Of a stretch of DNA of 64,000 bases, positions 33,782 to 45,096 are shown in pieces. Position 1 is the stretch's first letter. The number at the start of each line of letters is the position of its first letter. A model generated the notes under the pieces. The model ran no database searches. It was not told where the DNA came from and saw nothing but the letters and a program-made list of their open reading frames with translations. The DNA comes from Alectoria sarmentosa (Eukaryota; Ascomycota; Lecanoromycetes; Lecanorales; Parmeliaceae). The stretch spans positions 62,001 through 126,000 of the forward strand of contig WOGZ01000026.1 of NCBI GenBank assembly GCA_009733775.1, written 5' to 3'. The position numbers and the translations under genes were made by a program.

Positions 33782-34609
33782 ATGGGTGAGACCGAGTCTG
33801 AATTGACACATCACAAGCCAACGCCAACTTTCGACCGGGATCTGGAGCAGGCTGGAAACACTGACAGACTCAGTGTCTTCCGCGAGCAGATTGGTATCAG
33901 CGATGTCATTGAACTGGGGCCTCGAGCTTCGAGACGGCCAGCGCCAAATATCGGCATCTACAATCGAGTCGCAACGGAGGAACACAAAGCTAAGCTGCAG
34001 TACTATGCCAGCGCCCTTGTCATCAATGCATGCCTTCTTTCCCAGGTGGTCTTTGCGTCAGCTTTAACCGCTCTCGGCGCTGGCAATGGATCGCATACCC
34101 AGATCACGGCTCTCGGCGCGGCCAACACAGTTATTGCAGCCATCCTCACGTTCACGAAAGGCTCAGGCTTACCCAACCGCTTGCGTCAATATCAATGTAC
34201 TCTCCGGAAGGTGCGGGAATACATTGAGCAGAGGGAGCGCGACTTTGCTCAACTGGATTGCCAGCTGGATTTGGAGCATGAGATGAAAATTATCAAGGGG
34301 ATGTACGAGCAGGCCCGCCAAAACGATGAAAATAACGATCCGGGTACCTACCATAATCCTACAGCAGCATCGACCGTGAACGGACCGTTGGCCGGGAAAG
34401 CACTGGTGAATGAGCCTTTCTCCATCCTTGGTCCTGATTTACACCAGCCAGCTTCTCAAATGATTCCTGCAGTAGCTCCTCACGCTTCGCCAGTAAATCA
34501 GCCAAATACCAAGGAGGACCTGCCGAACAGTGAGCCTACACCGTCGGGCGGAGTCGATCGTTCAGCTACAGATGTAGGATGGCCCAGCCTAGTTCAGCGA
34601 CGGAGCTGA
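33782..34609 (+). CDS. SLATT-domain two-transmembrane protein (fungal type)
   Basis: About 275 aa in one exon from ATG 33782; an in-frame TTG upstream is not a plausible start. The core resembles the fungal SLATT domain (SMODS and SLOG-associating 2TM effector). A helix KAKLQYYASALVINACLLSQ leads into two membrane segments, around VVFASALTALGAG and TALGAANTVIAAILTFTKGS. The conserved GSGLPNRLRQY stretch follows, then a long charged helix. Bacterial SLATT proteins are thought to be membrane effectors coupled to nucleotide-sensing partners; the fungal role is unknown. The C-terminal 90 residues are Pro/Ser-rich and disordered. It lies 3.9 kb from the NLR gene start. The family call is from memory of the motif pattern. 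Confidence 0.75.
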   Translation: MGETESELTHHKPTPTFDRDLEQAGNTDRLSVFREQIGISDVIELGPRASRRPAPNIGIYNRVATEEHKAKLQYYASALVINACLLSQVVFASALTALGAGNGSHTQITALGAANTVIAAILTFTKGSGLPNRLRQYQCTLRKVREYIEQRERDFAQLDCQLDLEHEMKIIKGMYEQARQNDENNDPGTYHNPTAASTVNGPLAGKALVNEPFSILGPDLHQPASQMIPAVAPHASPVNQPNTKEDLPNSEPTPSGGVDRSATDVGWPSLVQRRS

Positions 34610-35247
34610 CAGCTCGACTAGCTGGTGCCCCCGGGCAGAGAAGACTCTCAGCGGTACAAGATCGCCTATTCGATTGCTGATAGGCTGGTGTCAGGAAGGA
34701 ATCCGTGGTAGCACTGTTGGTAGAGACTTGGACAGTGCCTTCTTGGCCTCATTAAGCTGAGCGCGATGCGCATCACCTACTTGCTCAAATCTTGCCAAGA
34801 CCTTCTCATTACTTTGAACCCTGACTCCTCGGCGCTTCTGCGTCAGCGTTTGGGACTGAAAGCCCGTTAATAACTTCAAAAGCAAGACAAGGGTTTGAGG
34901 TTCTTGAAAGACATAAATTTATTCATGCGACATGCCTTCCAAGACGAAATTTGCCAAGGAAAGTTTCTTACTTTCTCTTTGTCTTTGCCTTCCGTTTCCA
35001 GTACTAATTGCTCGACCCTTGTCGGTATGGACGAATGTCTTTCTAGAGGTCTCTTTCCGCAAGCAAACAACTCGCTTTGGTCTCATGGAGTTGTGCCATT
35101 GTCCTCAATATATAAAAGTGCTTTCAATCCGCAAGCGTTTGAAATCCATTCCTGTTTCCTGCTGCGCATGATCGCTCAAATAGGTTGGACACTCTCTTCT
35201 ACTCTCGATTACTTCCGCACCACTTTGAATGGGCGAAGCTTCTCAAT
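34610..35247. other. Intergenic region between the SLATT gene and the disordered-protein gene
   Basis: No gene is supported. A pyrimidine-rich leader-like tract runs toward the next start codon. Confidence 0.45.
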
Positions 35248-36129
35248 ATGGCGCACAACACTCCAGACGAAACTCCAACCGACAATCCAATCGATACTCC
35301 TACTTTCCCTGGACAGACGTACCGTGACAGATCTTCGTCTCCTTATTCAGACGACTCAGACAGTGGGCTAAAAAGTAAATCAAAATTTCCTTCACACGCC
35401 AACTATCAATAAAGCTGACGGACGACAGAACCTATTCCCAGGAGACCCGACAATGAGCCGAGCCAATCTCCCACCGAGATAGACCCATCCGCAGGACCAA
35501 TTCCGCCTTTTCACGTTCACCCAGCTAATCTCAAACCAAACCCATTCCGTCTACCTCCACTAGGTACACCAGGTGTGAATCCTTTCAAGGGCCTGCCTGT
35601 ACCACCCCAATCAGGAACAGACCGACAAGGGACATCTGCGCCTGGCCGACCTCCTACCAGGGGCTCGGCGGCTGGAGGAGGATCCAACACCGCTCAAGCA
35701 GGGGATATTTCCCGAAGGGCCTCTGGAACCTCTGCACCTCGCCGTCCGTCTGCTAAGCGTGCAGTCAATGGAGAAGGATCCAACAGCGCTCAAGCATGGA
35801 GCTCCACCCACTTAGCCGCCGCCACCATCCCTCCTCGCCATCCCTCTCCGCTGCTGGGCTCACCTCCACACACGACATCGGACCTCCACCCCTCCGGCCC
35901 GGACGGTAAAAGCCGAAAACGGCGATCCCCGAAGAAACACAAACCCAAACCTCGTCGACCATATGTGCGCATTGCGGATAGGGAGAAGATTGTCACGGAG
36001 CCGGCGAAGAATACGAGGCAGCAGAGGGAGAGGGTGGAATTTGGGTTTGGGGATTTGGATCAGTTGGAGAGGCGGAGGAGGGAGGAGAGAAAGGCGGAGA
36101 GGGAGCGGGCGAAGAAAAGGGAGAGTTGA
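35248..36129 (+). CDS. Orphan disordered Pro/Ser/Arg-rich protein
   Basis: Exons 35248-35374 and 35429-36129 give about 275 aa, with a clean GT-AG intron in phase (GLK|PIPRRPDNEPSQ). No known domain is seen. The N-terminal half is Pro/Thr/Asp-rich (PDETPTDNPIDTPTFPGQTY). The middle carries two copies of a 24-residue unit starting GTSAP(G/R)RP and ending GSN(T/S)AQA, in tandem about 40 residues apart. The C-terminal 90 residues are strongly basic, then a charged helix (DLDQLERRRREERKAERERA). The composition suggests a nucleic-acid-associated or scaffold protein, but that is a guess. Base composition does not differ visibly from its neighbours. Confidence 0.65.
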
Positions 36130-36539
36130 GGGAGAGAGCAGTTGCATAACATGATTATGGTGTAGATTCTAATTATACTGTTGGTTTGAGAGTGGGACGG
36201 AGGTGTTGTACGGATCGAGTCAGAATTGGGGTGGCTGAGGTGGAGTGTAATTTAATGTGAGAAATAATAACTGGGCGGTCGACTTTGACTTGGAAACTGG
36301 ATAGGATATGAAGTAGACCTATCGCAGATTTTTGTTGAAATTTTGGTCATCTGTTGAGTCTAAACCAAGAGAGGGGCTGCTTTTCAACCCGAGTGAACTC
36401 AGGGGCGACACATATCAGCTACAAATGTCGTGTCCCCAGAGTCGGACTCCTCTTTCCATTTCAGCAGGGGGACTACCTCCAGCAGACCGCTATCTACGAA
36501 TCAAAAGCTGACATTCAGACCCATCTATCTCTGGCACCC
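36130..36539. other. Convergent intergenic region
   Basis: 3' UTRs of the disordered-protein gene and of DCP2; nothing else seen. Confidence 0.5.
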
Positions 36540-39500
36540 TCATCTCCCACCCTTTGCAACACTCTCCAGATACCCAAGTAGAAAACTCCTATCCACCGGC
36601 GTCGTCCTAGGCGTCGGCATCTTCGTGCCACCTTTAGCCCTCTCTTTACCTTCCGCACCTGCAACGACGGCATTGACACTACTGGTCCCTGACGGTGAAA
36701 TGGATGGCGCGATGTGTCCCCGCGAAAAGCCTCGACTATCGCGCGTCAATTTTGCGAAAGCTGCATCGGCTTGCTCGCGGGGTGCTGGCTTCTCTGATAG
36801 CGGACTGACAAGACTTGCAGGGTCGATGGCGCTAGGCGGAGAGGCCAGTGCAGTAGAGGTGAGTGGCGAGGGGTTTGTGAGTAGTGAGAGGAGGGATTTC
36901 TTGTGATCGGTTGATTGAGTGGTGCGGTTGGCGTGGAGACTATGTTTTGGTGACGGAAGTGGTTGGATTGGAGAAGGCTCATTGGCGTCTTCCGCGTGTG
37001 CTGGGCGGCGGAGGATCTGAGGGTGAAATGGTTTGAGTGGTGCGGGATGGCCTTTGAGATCGGGCGTAGGAGGCATATCCTTGACAGGAGACATGAGAGT
37101 CTGGAGTTTGGGAGCAACAGCGGCTTTCTGCCGTTTTGGTGGAGGTGTGGCAGTATGGACATCAGTCAAGCTGGGCGGTGCTTGAGGAAAGGCATGCAAA
37201 CTCGATGGTCGGGCCAAGATTGCGACGGGTGACATTTTGGGTGATTTCTTGTGGCTGTTGCCGTAGGCAGCATGCTTAGCTTCTTTCGAAGTTTTGGCAA
37301 GCATATCGAATTGGGGAACATTCAACGGGCCGCTGACGGTGGCAGACACAGAGGGGTTATGTGCCTTTGAAGCATCTTGTCGTGGGCGCTGCTGCGCTTT
37401 CGCTGACCCACTTCGAGCTATCCCTGGCGCCTGCGGTTGAGGCAGGGTGTCAGCTCCGGATGGTCCTCTAGAGTGTCCAGGGGTCATCGGTAGTGCAGAG
37501 AGCTCAACTGGCCCAGATGGCGGCTGTAGAGAACTTGCTGTCGACTTTGCTGGCTCTGCGACTGGAACCGAAGGGCTGCGAAATAAGCTCAGCAGCTTGT
37601 CCTGATGCTCTGATTTGGGTCTGTCAATCTCATTCGCGTTGACTGAAGGCGTCTTCGGAAGACCCTGAGGCGGCAAAAACTTAGCTATTGGTCCTCGGAT
37701 TATCTCTGGCTTCTTCCGACTTAACAGGCTTGCATTTTCTCCATGGCCTCTGGGAATGTCTAGCATTTCAACGGCATTTGCAAACGGATTTGCAGGTACT
37801 GTCTGCTCCTCAACCTTCGCTAATGTCTTGATGTCACCGTTCGCGATTGGCGATTTTGCAGGCAGCCCAGACTTGAAGAGATCGAGCAATGCAGAGGATT
37901 GTGCGGTAAGATTTGGTGGCGGTAGTTTGCTGGCTGGGGGTATTGATGGAGCGTTATGGCCGGATGTTTGAGAGTACTGGGCGAATTGAGGATCGCCAGT
38001 CCGTTGATAAGGAGCGACAGTCTGCTGTTTGGCGTTTACTCTCGTGACTGGCTTCTTTTGATGGAGAGAAGAAGCTCGAGGAACGAGCTGAGCTGGCTGC
38101 TGTGGTGGTGGGATAGATCTGACCTGGGGAGGTTGCGGCGTCCGGCCGACTGGGGCCTGAGGTATCATCGCAGGTTGTCCGATACCCAGAGATAACGCTA
38201 TGGGAGGTTGATCGTGAGCCGTTGAAAATGAAAGTGTAGGCTGGGGAGGCGAGGAAGAGAAGCGTGGCATTTGGTGATGTGGATGAGAGGGTGACGCCGG
38301 CGGTTGTGAATTTCCGATTGGTTGCTCGAATGGGATTTGCGGTATTTGCTCCGGGTGTACAGCAGGACTGCCCCGCAATAAAGCAAGCAAAGCATTCGAC
38401 TCTTGATTTTCGATCCTGCTTGTCGTAAGTGGTTTTACTGCTGCCGCTTCCGCCAACGAGTTTGCAGGTTGTGTGGATGGAACACCGAGGACTGATTTCA
38501 GTTGAGCGGTGATATCAGTGGACTCCAGAGGAAGTCCGGATGCTTCATGCAGATCACTCGTCTTGGTTGGTAGTGCGGACTGTCTAAGACTGTCGAGTAG
38601 CCTCCCTAAGTCTTGATTGGACGGGTGCAGGACAGTGCCATCTTCAGCATCATGGTTCGTAATGTGAACTGGCTCCTCCTCTATAGCAAGAGCATTCGCG
38701 ACTGTCCCATTTGGTTGATTGGCTTTGTCCAGCTTTCTCTGTGCTGAAATCCATTTTTTCAGAGGCACCAGGAAAGGCGCTACCATGTAGAATTTGTTCG
38801 CATTGACCGCAAGATCCTCGCCTTTGCCCTCCTGTTGCTGCTTCTTCTTTCTGATCGTCGGCAGATCCGACAGCTTGTACCACTCTATCTTACTGATCTC
38901 TTTCCTCGTCCGCGGTTCAAAGTACGTATCCATGGGGACTCCCCGGAAAACGTAGAGCCGCATATGCTGTTCTCTCATCGTCACCTCGATATGTTTTGTC
39001 TCCTCCTCATTACCGACCAGACCAGCAGCCTTGATATCATATCCCGTTTCTTCGTATACTTCTCTAATCGCACAGTCCAAATCGGGCTCATCTTTATTGA
39101 TCTTCCCTCTTGGGAAACTCCAATTAGCTCCTTTTTTCCAGCCTTTGACCAACACCACCGAGTCCAATTGTTCATTGAGCATGATAGCTCCCCGCACCGG
39201 CACACGAGTCTTGTAAGCCAGAAACTCCGAAAATGCCTGAGCATGGTGAAATGCAGAGTATGACGAGAACATAGGACAGTGCTGGAATATGAGCAGGCAA
39301 AAGTTTCGGAGGTTGAGAGAAGGCAACTCTGGATCCAGGGGACGTATGAAGTCCTCGTAGAACCATTGTGCCTCCTCTACTTGAAAGCATATTCGCTCGA
39401 CGGATTCGAGTTCTTCTTTAGGGAGGTTGATTATAAAGCGTACGCATAGGTCATGCAGCCCTGAGCAGGTTGACAGTCAGCGTACAGTAGCATCAATGCC

Positions 39501-39643
39501 TTGCTTGGGGAAATGATACTCCAGAACGATGCTAGCAAATGAGGTAGCAGTCACCAAGCGAAGGAGAATGCTCGTAAATGCCGTGTCGGAGGTCAGGCTG
39601 ACTTACAATCGACTAGCAGCATCTTTTTCTCCATCATCTTCAT
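36540..39643 (-). CDS. DCP2: mRNA-decapping enzyme subunit 2 (DCP2)
   Basis: Catalytic Nudix subunit that removes the m7G cap in 5'-3' mRNA decay, acting in P-bodies with DCP1. Exons 39643-39607 and 39460-36540 give about 985 aa. The regulatory N-terminal domain is assembled across the intron: VDWLHDLCVRFIINLPKEEL, then RICFQVEEAQWFYEDFIRP. The Nudix box is GKINKDEPDLDCAIREVYEE followed by TGYD, matching Gx5Ex7REUxEExGU. Box B follows around WYKLSDLPT and FYMVAPFLVPLKKW. The C-terminal 650 residues are low-complexity Pro/Ser/Gln-rich with repeated short Leu motifs such as NALLALLRG, SSALLDLFKSG, DKLLSLFRSP and KSLLSLLTNP. In yeasts such motifs recruit Edc3 and Pat1. The upstream ATG cluster leaves the exact start uncertain by a few residues. 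Confidence 0.93.
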
Positions 39644-40620
39644 CTCCCCGCCCAAGCATAGCTTTGATTACAGTGAGTGGATCGGCAAAGCGACCGATGA
39701 TGTGCAATGAGAGCTAGCTAGCCGATGACAGCAAGCTGTCTTGCGGAGAAGCTGACAAGCAAATTACACGTGTACAGACAGCCACAAGACTGACGCGGAA
39801 GGCAAGGTTTACAAGATGGAGTTAATGAATCTAGAAGAACGACCGTCTATGAGCTAAGGATAAGCAGTGAAGTGGTTCAACGTGAATGTGTCTTCTCAAT
39901 CAAATGGGTATATTCAAGTAATGGAGATAAGTGCGCTGGCGCAACGTTGGCTAAGACTAAAAGTGAATGCCGGCCGATTTTAGCGGTGGCTGTGCATATG
40001 TGGCGCACTCGGTCGAGGATCGAAAGGGACGCGTATGACGATTACTGCTCAGATTTGCCTCCTCCAAGCTCTCCAGGCACCATGAAAGACAAGAGAGGTC
40101 CAACTACAGGCTTAAAAAAGTGCAGGATCGGTTTCATCATCAGCATATCTAATACCTAGCAAGGACCAACAGCAAATTGCTACCATTGAATGTCATATTT
40201 GTGTCAAAGATCAAAATACTCCGCAAGCGCTCTACACGGGAGCAGCCGCCGCTATTCATTGCATTAGCGTTTGCCACCAAAAATGAGCGCGAATGACGAC
40301 TTTTTCCTAAACAGATCTGCGACAAGCACAATGTACGAATATATATCAAGGGGTTCCTATTCCCCCGTATACGAAACCAAATGTTTCCCATATTTCATTC
40401 AACCCCGTATTAGATATCTGATACAGGGGCGTACTGATCACATAACGCTTCAATTGGCTAGCTGTGAGCGGTGGAATCATTGTTCTCGAGTGAAGCGCGC
40501 TTCCTTTGTCGCTGAGGACTACAAAATCCGGCCCTCTGCTTTCTTCATCCTTCTCATTCCAAACCTCATACACTTTCCCAAAAAACCCAGAGCCTTGCAC
40601 ATCTTTACCCAAAATCCAAC
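39644..40620. other. Divergent promoter, DCP2 / DUF4112 gene
   Basis: Almost 1 kb with no supported gene. Open frames of about 80-117 aa on both strands overlap each other, and none resembles a known protein. Confidence 0.45.
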
Positions 40621-41661
40621 ATGACAGGCAACAAGGCTTGGAAGGCTGGCAGGGGCGCCCTTCAGAAGTTCGGCGGCAAGAAAACTGACCAAGACCCTAC
40701 AATAAGGAGTGTGGTAATACGCCTCATCAACCACAACCTCTCTACCATTACTGACTTTTGCGAAGGACAATGCTCATTACCGGGGCGCAAAGGTCAAAAG
40801 GAAGAAGAAGGAAGACGGACAAGTGGTCTTCTTCCTGGATGACCACGAAATTGCCAGCGACCACCGCAAAGACAGTGCGTACTATGAATACAAGGGGATA
40901 CCAGGAGAAGACGCCAAGCGCCTCTCACGCGTTGTGAGTAGCGCGAGGTTCTTAGATAATGGAATGTCTTTCGTCGGCTACAAGATTGGCGTGAACACAC
41001 TCATCGAACTCATTCCTGGGTGAGCTCGACCACATAATCATAGCTATTTGAATTATACTGACCGCTTCCCAGGCTTGGTGACATGGGTGGTGCCGCTCTA
41101 AGCCTTGTGTTAGTCGTTCTTCCCGCCTACCGAGTCTCCGAAGGTTCCGACAGGAAGAAACTGAGGAAGGCCATAATCTTCAATTTGCTAATGGATTTCG
41201 GTATCGGTCTGGTGCCCATCGGTGGTGACATTATTGACACCATGGTGAAATTTAATGTCAAGAGCGCAAATGCGCTAGAGGCGATGCTTTTGAAGCGTGT
41301 AGACGAGGCCGTCAAAATGGGACGGGATGCGGAGAAAGTCGGGACAACGACTGGGTATCAGCATACGGGCACCAATGGATATCGTCTTGCCGCTACCAAC
41401 GGATATCACGACTCCGACACACCAAATCATTCGCCTCCTAGATATGTCACAGCGAATGATTTGCGCCAGGACCCGAGGCCAGCAGGTACGGCGCGAGCGC
41501 CAGTGATCCAGACTCAACCGAAGAAAAGTGGGGGGAATTTCTTTCGACGTCGAGAGGGACAGCAGGGCCGTGAGGAGGTTGGGTCGACAATGGAAGAGGT
41601 CGCACCAGCCCACCCGCCTCGCCCGAAGCCTTCAAAGCATGGGCGCGGTGGAGAGTTCTGA
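40621..41661 (+). CDS. DUF4112-family membrane protein
   Basis: Exons 40621-40713, 40766-41019 and 41073-41661 give about 311 aa. The core matches the DUF4112 family: LDNGMSFVGYKIGVNTLIEL, then IPGLGDMGGAALSLVLVVLP created across intron 2, and a second membrane segment, IFNLLMDFGIGLVPIGGDII. The paired (I/V)P-x-GD motifs are characteristic. The family is widespread in bacteria and fungi and its function is unknown. The N-terminal 100 residues are basic and hydrophilic; the C-terminal 120 are Pro/Gly/Arg-rich and disordered. The first intron (GTG|GTAATA...GAAG|GAC) is inferred from frame and a donor near consensus. Confidence 0.82.
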
Positions 41662-42898
41662 TAAAGCTACGTGCGACATGATACCCTTGAGCGTTCGAAA
41701 CATGCGAAAAATATTCATCTGCTAGCGATCTTGTTTGTTGTTCCCGGCGGTCAGACGCATTAGTCGAGTCGAACCAAATCATGCCAAAAACAAAAGTGTG
41801 TCGTTCACAGAGTCATCTGCCACAAGACCATCCCATGTTCCAGCATTTGTTTTGGCGCACCAACTCCAAAAAGCACTCTTTTTGTAAAGCAACCCACTTC
41901 GAGCCCGCGTTGACAGCATCACTTCTTGTGACGAGATACTAGACGTTGATAAAGAACAATTGTATAGATGGTGTTCTGCTATATTTTGAACCGCTGCTTA
42001 ACTGTGGTCAACGTCTCCAGCGCGAACGTGAAGCACAAGCCTCTAAGGCCAGTGGATTTCAACAATGCGACGCTCAGGACCCGCCCGACTTTGTCAGTCT
42101 TGAACCGGAAGCCACAGAGAAGTCGCCAACAAAGCTTGCAAGTACATGCGTGACCGAGGTATTCATTTCTCAAGGTCTGACCTCAGCGAAGAAAATATCG
42201 TGGCTCATACTTGAAACAAATGGCTCCCCAGAGGCTGTTTTGATGGCCGAGGCAAGCGTAAGAAATCGCGCGCTGTCAGGCGCAATGCTGCTCAGGGGTC
42301 TCCATGGTGCTGGTTACTTGAGTGCATGGAACTCTCATTTCCTGACCTTTAGCAAGATGTGAGTATGGCGAGCGTGAGGTATCATCATGAACAGCGCGCC
42401 GAGACTCGGGCCGAGACCCGGGAGTTGATGTTTCTGATGAAAGCTTTGAATGACAAATGGAGAAGATTGGGTAGGTACACTATACCTCAGAGGGAGAGAG
42501 CTAGTCTGTTCGGACGCCGCTTATGGATCTTTCTGTCGCTACTTGTACTGCTGGATGGTGTAATTCTGAGAAATGTTACGTTTTTGAGTCGATGCTGCAA
42601 CCGCTAAACCTAAGATATTGTTGTGAGTATGTGAAGACAGCAACCAGCGTGCATACGAGAATGCAACCCGGAAATCGAGACATCGAGGCCCAGTGTTATC
42701 AGCAAGTACGCCTGGCTGCATACCACAATCCGTGAACAGGCACCGGGTGTAGGGCAATTGGCTCTCGTCATAGACCGAGTATTGTGGTTAACATTCATTT
42801 ATAGTCTCAGCGCCTGACCACAGGAATATTCCAAATTTGTTTCAAAATAGTAAGTGATCAGCCAAAAGATATAATATTGTGTTCTTAGCTCAATTTCT
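41662..42898. other. 1.2-kb intergenic region
   Basis: Open frames exist on both strands (for example 41946-42362 plus and 42173-41979 minus), but none has a convincing start, family signature or splice partner. No RNA gene or repeat is seen. This is non-coding, or a gene I cannot recognise. Confidence 0.4.
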
Positions 42899-44092
42899 TC
42901 AATCTTTCCAGACTGTCCGCACACAGCCGTAGCAAAGTTCTTTGCCGTTTCCAGACCCATTGCTATCTGCCAACTGTGGTGCTTCAGAGTCTACCTGGTC
43001 CCCACCCCATGATTCGTGCACGATTGGATGTCCACAAATGGCGCATGCATTCGTACCCTCAGACGTTGAGGGTGCTACTAGTCTGCCTGAGGTCCGTACC
43101 ACGTTTGCGACAATGCTTGGATAGTTCTGTTCGACGGATTCGAAGTATTGACTCATTAGACCATCTATAGTGGCTTCCTTGGACGATGTGGGCATCTGGA
43201 CGGGGGCCTGGAGGATAAATGGAGTCAGCGGAGGAGAGGTCAGGCTCGCATAAGCTCCGAGTTCCTTTCTTAGTAGATCTCTCAAGGGGAACGTGCTGTC
43301 AGTGGCGCCAGAGGACGATCCGTCAGTTGTCAGCCATGGAAGAGCGATAGCCCTGCCTTTGGCAGTCTCGGAGAGTGTCTTTTCTGCCAATCGAGTAGTT
43401 GAATCGCCGAAAAGTATGCTGTCGCAAGCGGAACGATGTGCGAATGCGAGGATTAATCGACGCCGAAGTATTTCAATCATATCGGCTCTCGATGTCGCCG
43501 AAGGAAGAGATGACAATATGTGCTTCAAGCGCGTGGGCTTGTCCAGTGCACTATGGCCATTGGCCAACGTACCAGCGAAAGCTGGCTTGTCGAAGTCAAC
43601 GCCGTAATCACAGAAGTCTTCTAGCGAGACTACTGTGTAGGTATGAGAAGGGTATCTTTGCTTGAGTAAATTCAATGAGTCATAGATAGACACCTGCTCA
43701 AGCACTGCGGACTGATCCACAAACAAGACATGAAGATTGTATCCAGCATGACGGCCAGCCTCGGCCCTATTACTGAGCTGCTGGTCAAGCACATGCAACA
43801 AAACGATGGACGAGACCCCAAACGAAATAGGAACCAGGAGAGTCCTTTGAGGATCCTTGAAGCCGCCGCGTAGCTTGTTGCTCTCCAACCTTTTGAGGAC
43901 CTTGGTTGCAACATACTTCATAAAGCATTCTCTAGGAATAATTAGCCTACCCTGAAGCTAATCGGGATATCACTGTTGGACAGACCTGCAAAGATGCTCT
44001 GTCCGCACCATTAAAGCTGCTTCTGCAGCGTGACATCTTGCACATGACACTGCAACTTTTTCTCGACTATTTGAAGCCACAACTGTAGGCAT
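42899..44092 (-). CDS. NCS2: Cytoplasmic tRNA 2-thiolation protein 2 (CTU2/NCS2)
   Basis: Partner of NCS6/CTU1 in thiolating U34 of tRNA-Lys, -Glu and -Gln (mcm5s2U). Exons 44092-43986 and 43931-42899 give about 379 aa. The N-terminal zinc-binding part reads VAVSCARCHAAEAALMVR, with the second Cys pair HLCRECFMKYVATKVL formed across the intron. The PP-loop-derived domain carries TLLVPISFGVSSIVLLHVLD, in which the canonical SGGxDS is degenerate, as known for NCS2. The C-terminal Cys motif is ACAICGHPI then LCYGCVRTVWKD. Length and domain order match fungal NCS2. The first ATG precedes the Cys motif by 17 residues; a longer N terminus cannot be excluded. Confidence 0.9.
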
Positions 44093-44467
44093 TTTGAAAT
44101 TGAAGCCGTAGTTGTATATCGTTGGAATGGCAAATTTTCAAAGTGGTACAAATTTCGGGGCATCGCCCAAGGCGTAGGGCTGGGACATTCTCTACTCTAC
44201 AAGCTAGTGGCATAAAAGTTCTTGGAGACTACGACGTTCTTAAAGCTAGAGCAGCAGCTACATGTGTATCCAAGTAGTCTCTGTCGTCCGTAAGCGACTG
44301 TTCTGACGTCTTTGCCCTGCTGCCTTTTGCTATGGGCAGTTTCTGAGCCGCACCAGCGACGTCAAAGCTTGGAGCGTGGCTGAAATACTGATGGCATCCG
44401 AGACTTTCAAGCCTGACGATTGTGTCCAGGACACACAGACAGAACCATGCATGTTTTCCCAGTATCT
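44093..44467. other. Intergenic region between CTU2 and the GFA-like gene
   Basis: Contains the CTU2 promoter. No gene is seen. Confidence 0.45.
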
Positions 44468-45096
44468 CTAACTCGGCATAGCCTCAAGTCCATTTTCCTT
44501 TGGTAACAGCTTCGGCACCCATAAGGCTTCGATTTCATGAATGACTCCTTCTCCATCTCAGGCGATCCACCAATGAGACAGCCTGTACCTATCGCGGAAT
44601 GCTCATGTGACTTTCCCTCTAGGATATCAACAATACTAAGTAGAAGGCTCAAAGCCATAGTACCTAGAAGACTCACTCACCTCGCTAACATGGTTAACGA
44701 GCACGATTCCGCAGGTGCCATAAAACCCCTTGTGAAAAGGTAACACTAGCAAGCTACGCAGCAAAATGACATTGACTAGGAGCGCCTTGAAGCTCCCTTA
44801 AACTCAGTCTCTCACGCCCAGCCTCTGCAAACCCCGAGCCTGGCCTCGACACGAAAGTAAGATACTTACCTCTGCGTACTATGCCCTTGCTTGTTTTTCG
44901 AATGGAAAACGTTCCGCTCCTTCCCCTGGAACTTTTCTCCGTCATGATTGTGTACTATTAAACTTGTGGATCCGAAAGCCGAGCCTGTCAGCGTCTGGCA
45001 GTCTTTGCAGTGGCACAAAGATGTGAATCCGACTTTTTCAGTTGTGGACCACGAAACATCACCACAGTAGCAACGGCCTTGATACCTAGATGCCAT
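44468..45096 (-). CDS. GFA-domain protein (glutathione-dependent formaldehyde-activating family), 3' end uncertain
   Basis: Exon 1 (45096-44871) begins MASRYQGRCYCGDVSWSTTE and continues SLCHCKDCQTLTGSAFGS, the zinc-ligand motifs CxC and CxxC of the GFA/CENP-V fold. Exon 2 (44753-44681) gives FHKGFYGTCGIVLVNHVSE, the usual third zinc site. However, the family's CxxC appears here as YGTCG, with a Tyr in place of the first Cys. After the donor at 44680 the remainder is unclear. A frame ending at 44468 encodes EIEALWVPKLLPKENGLEAM, which resembles a GFA C terminus, but no acceptor joins it in phase with exon 2. Either a small exon is missed or the 3' part is frameshifted. A CRE palindrome lies about 100 bp upstream. 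Substrates of the family are mostly unproven. Confidence 0.6.

Noticed and set aside
40149..40612. Open frames on both strands in the DCP2/DUF4112 promoter
   Set aside because: Short, mutually overlapping, without motifs or splice partners.
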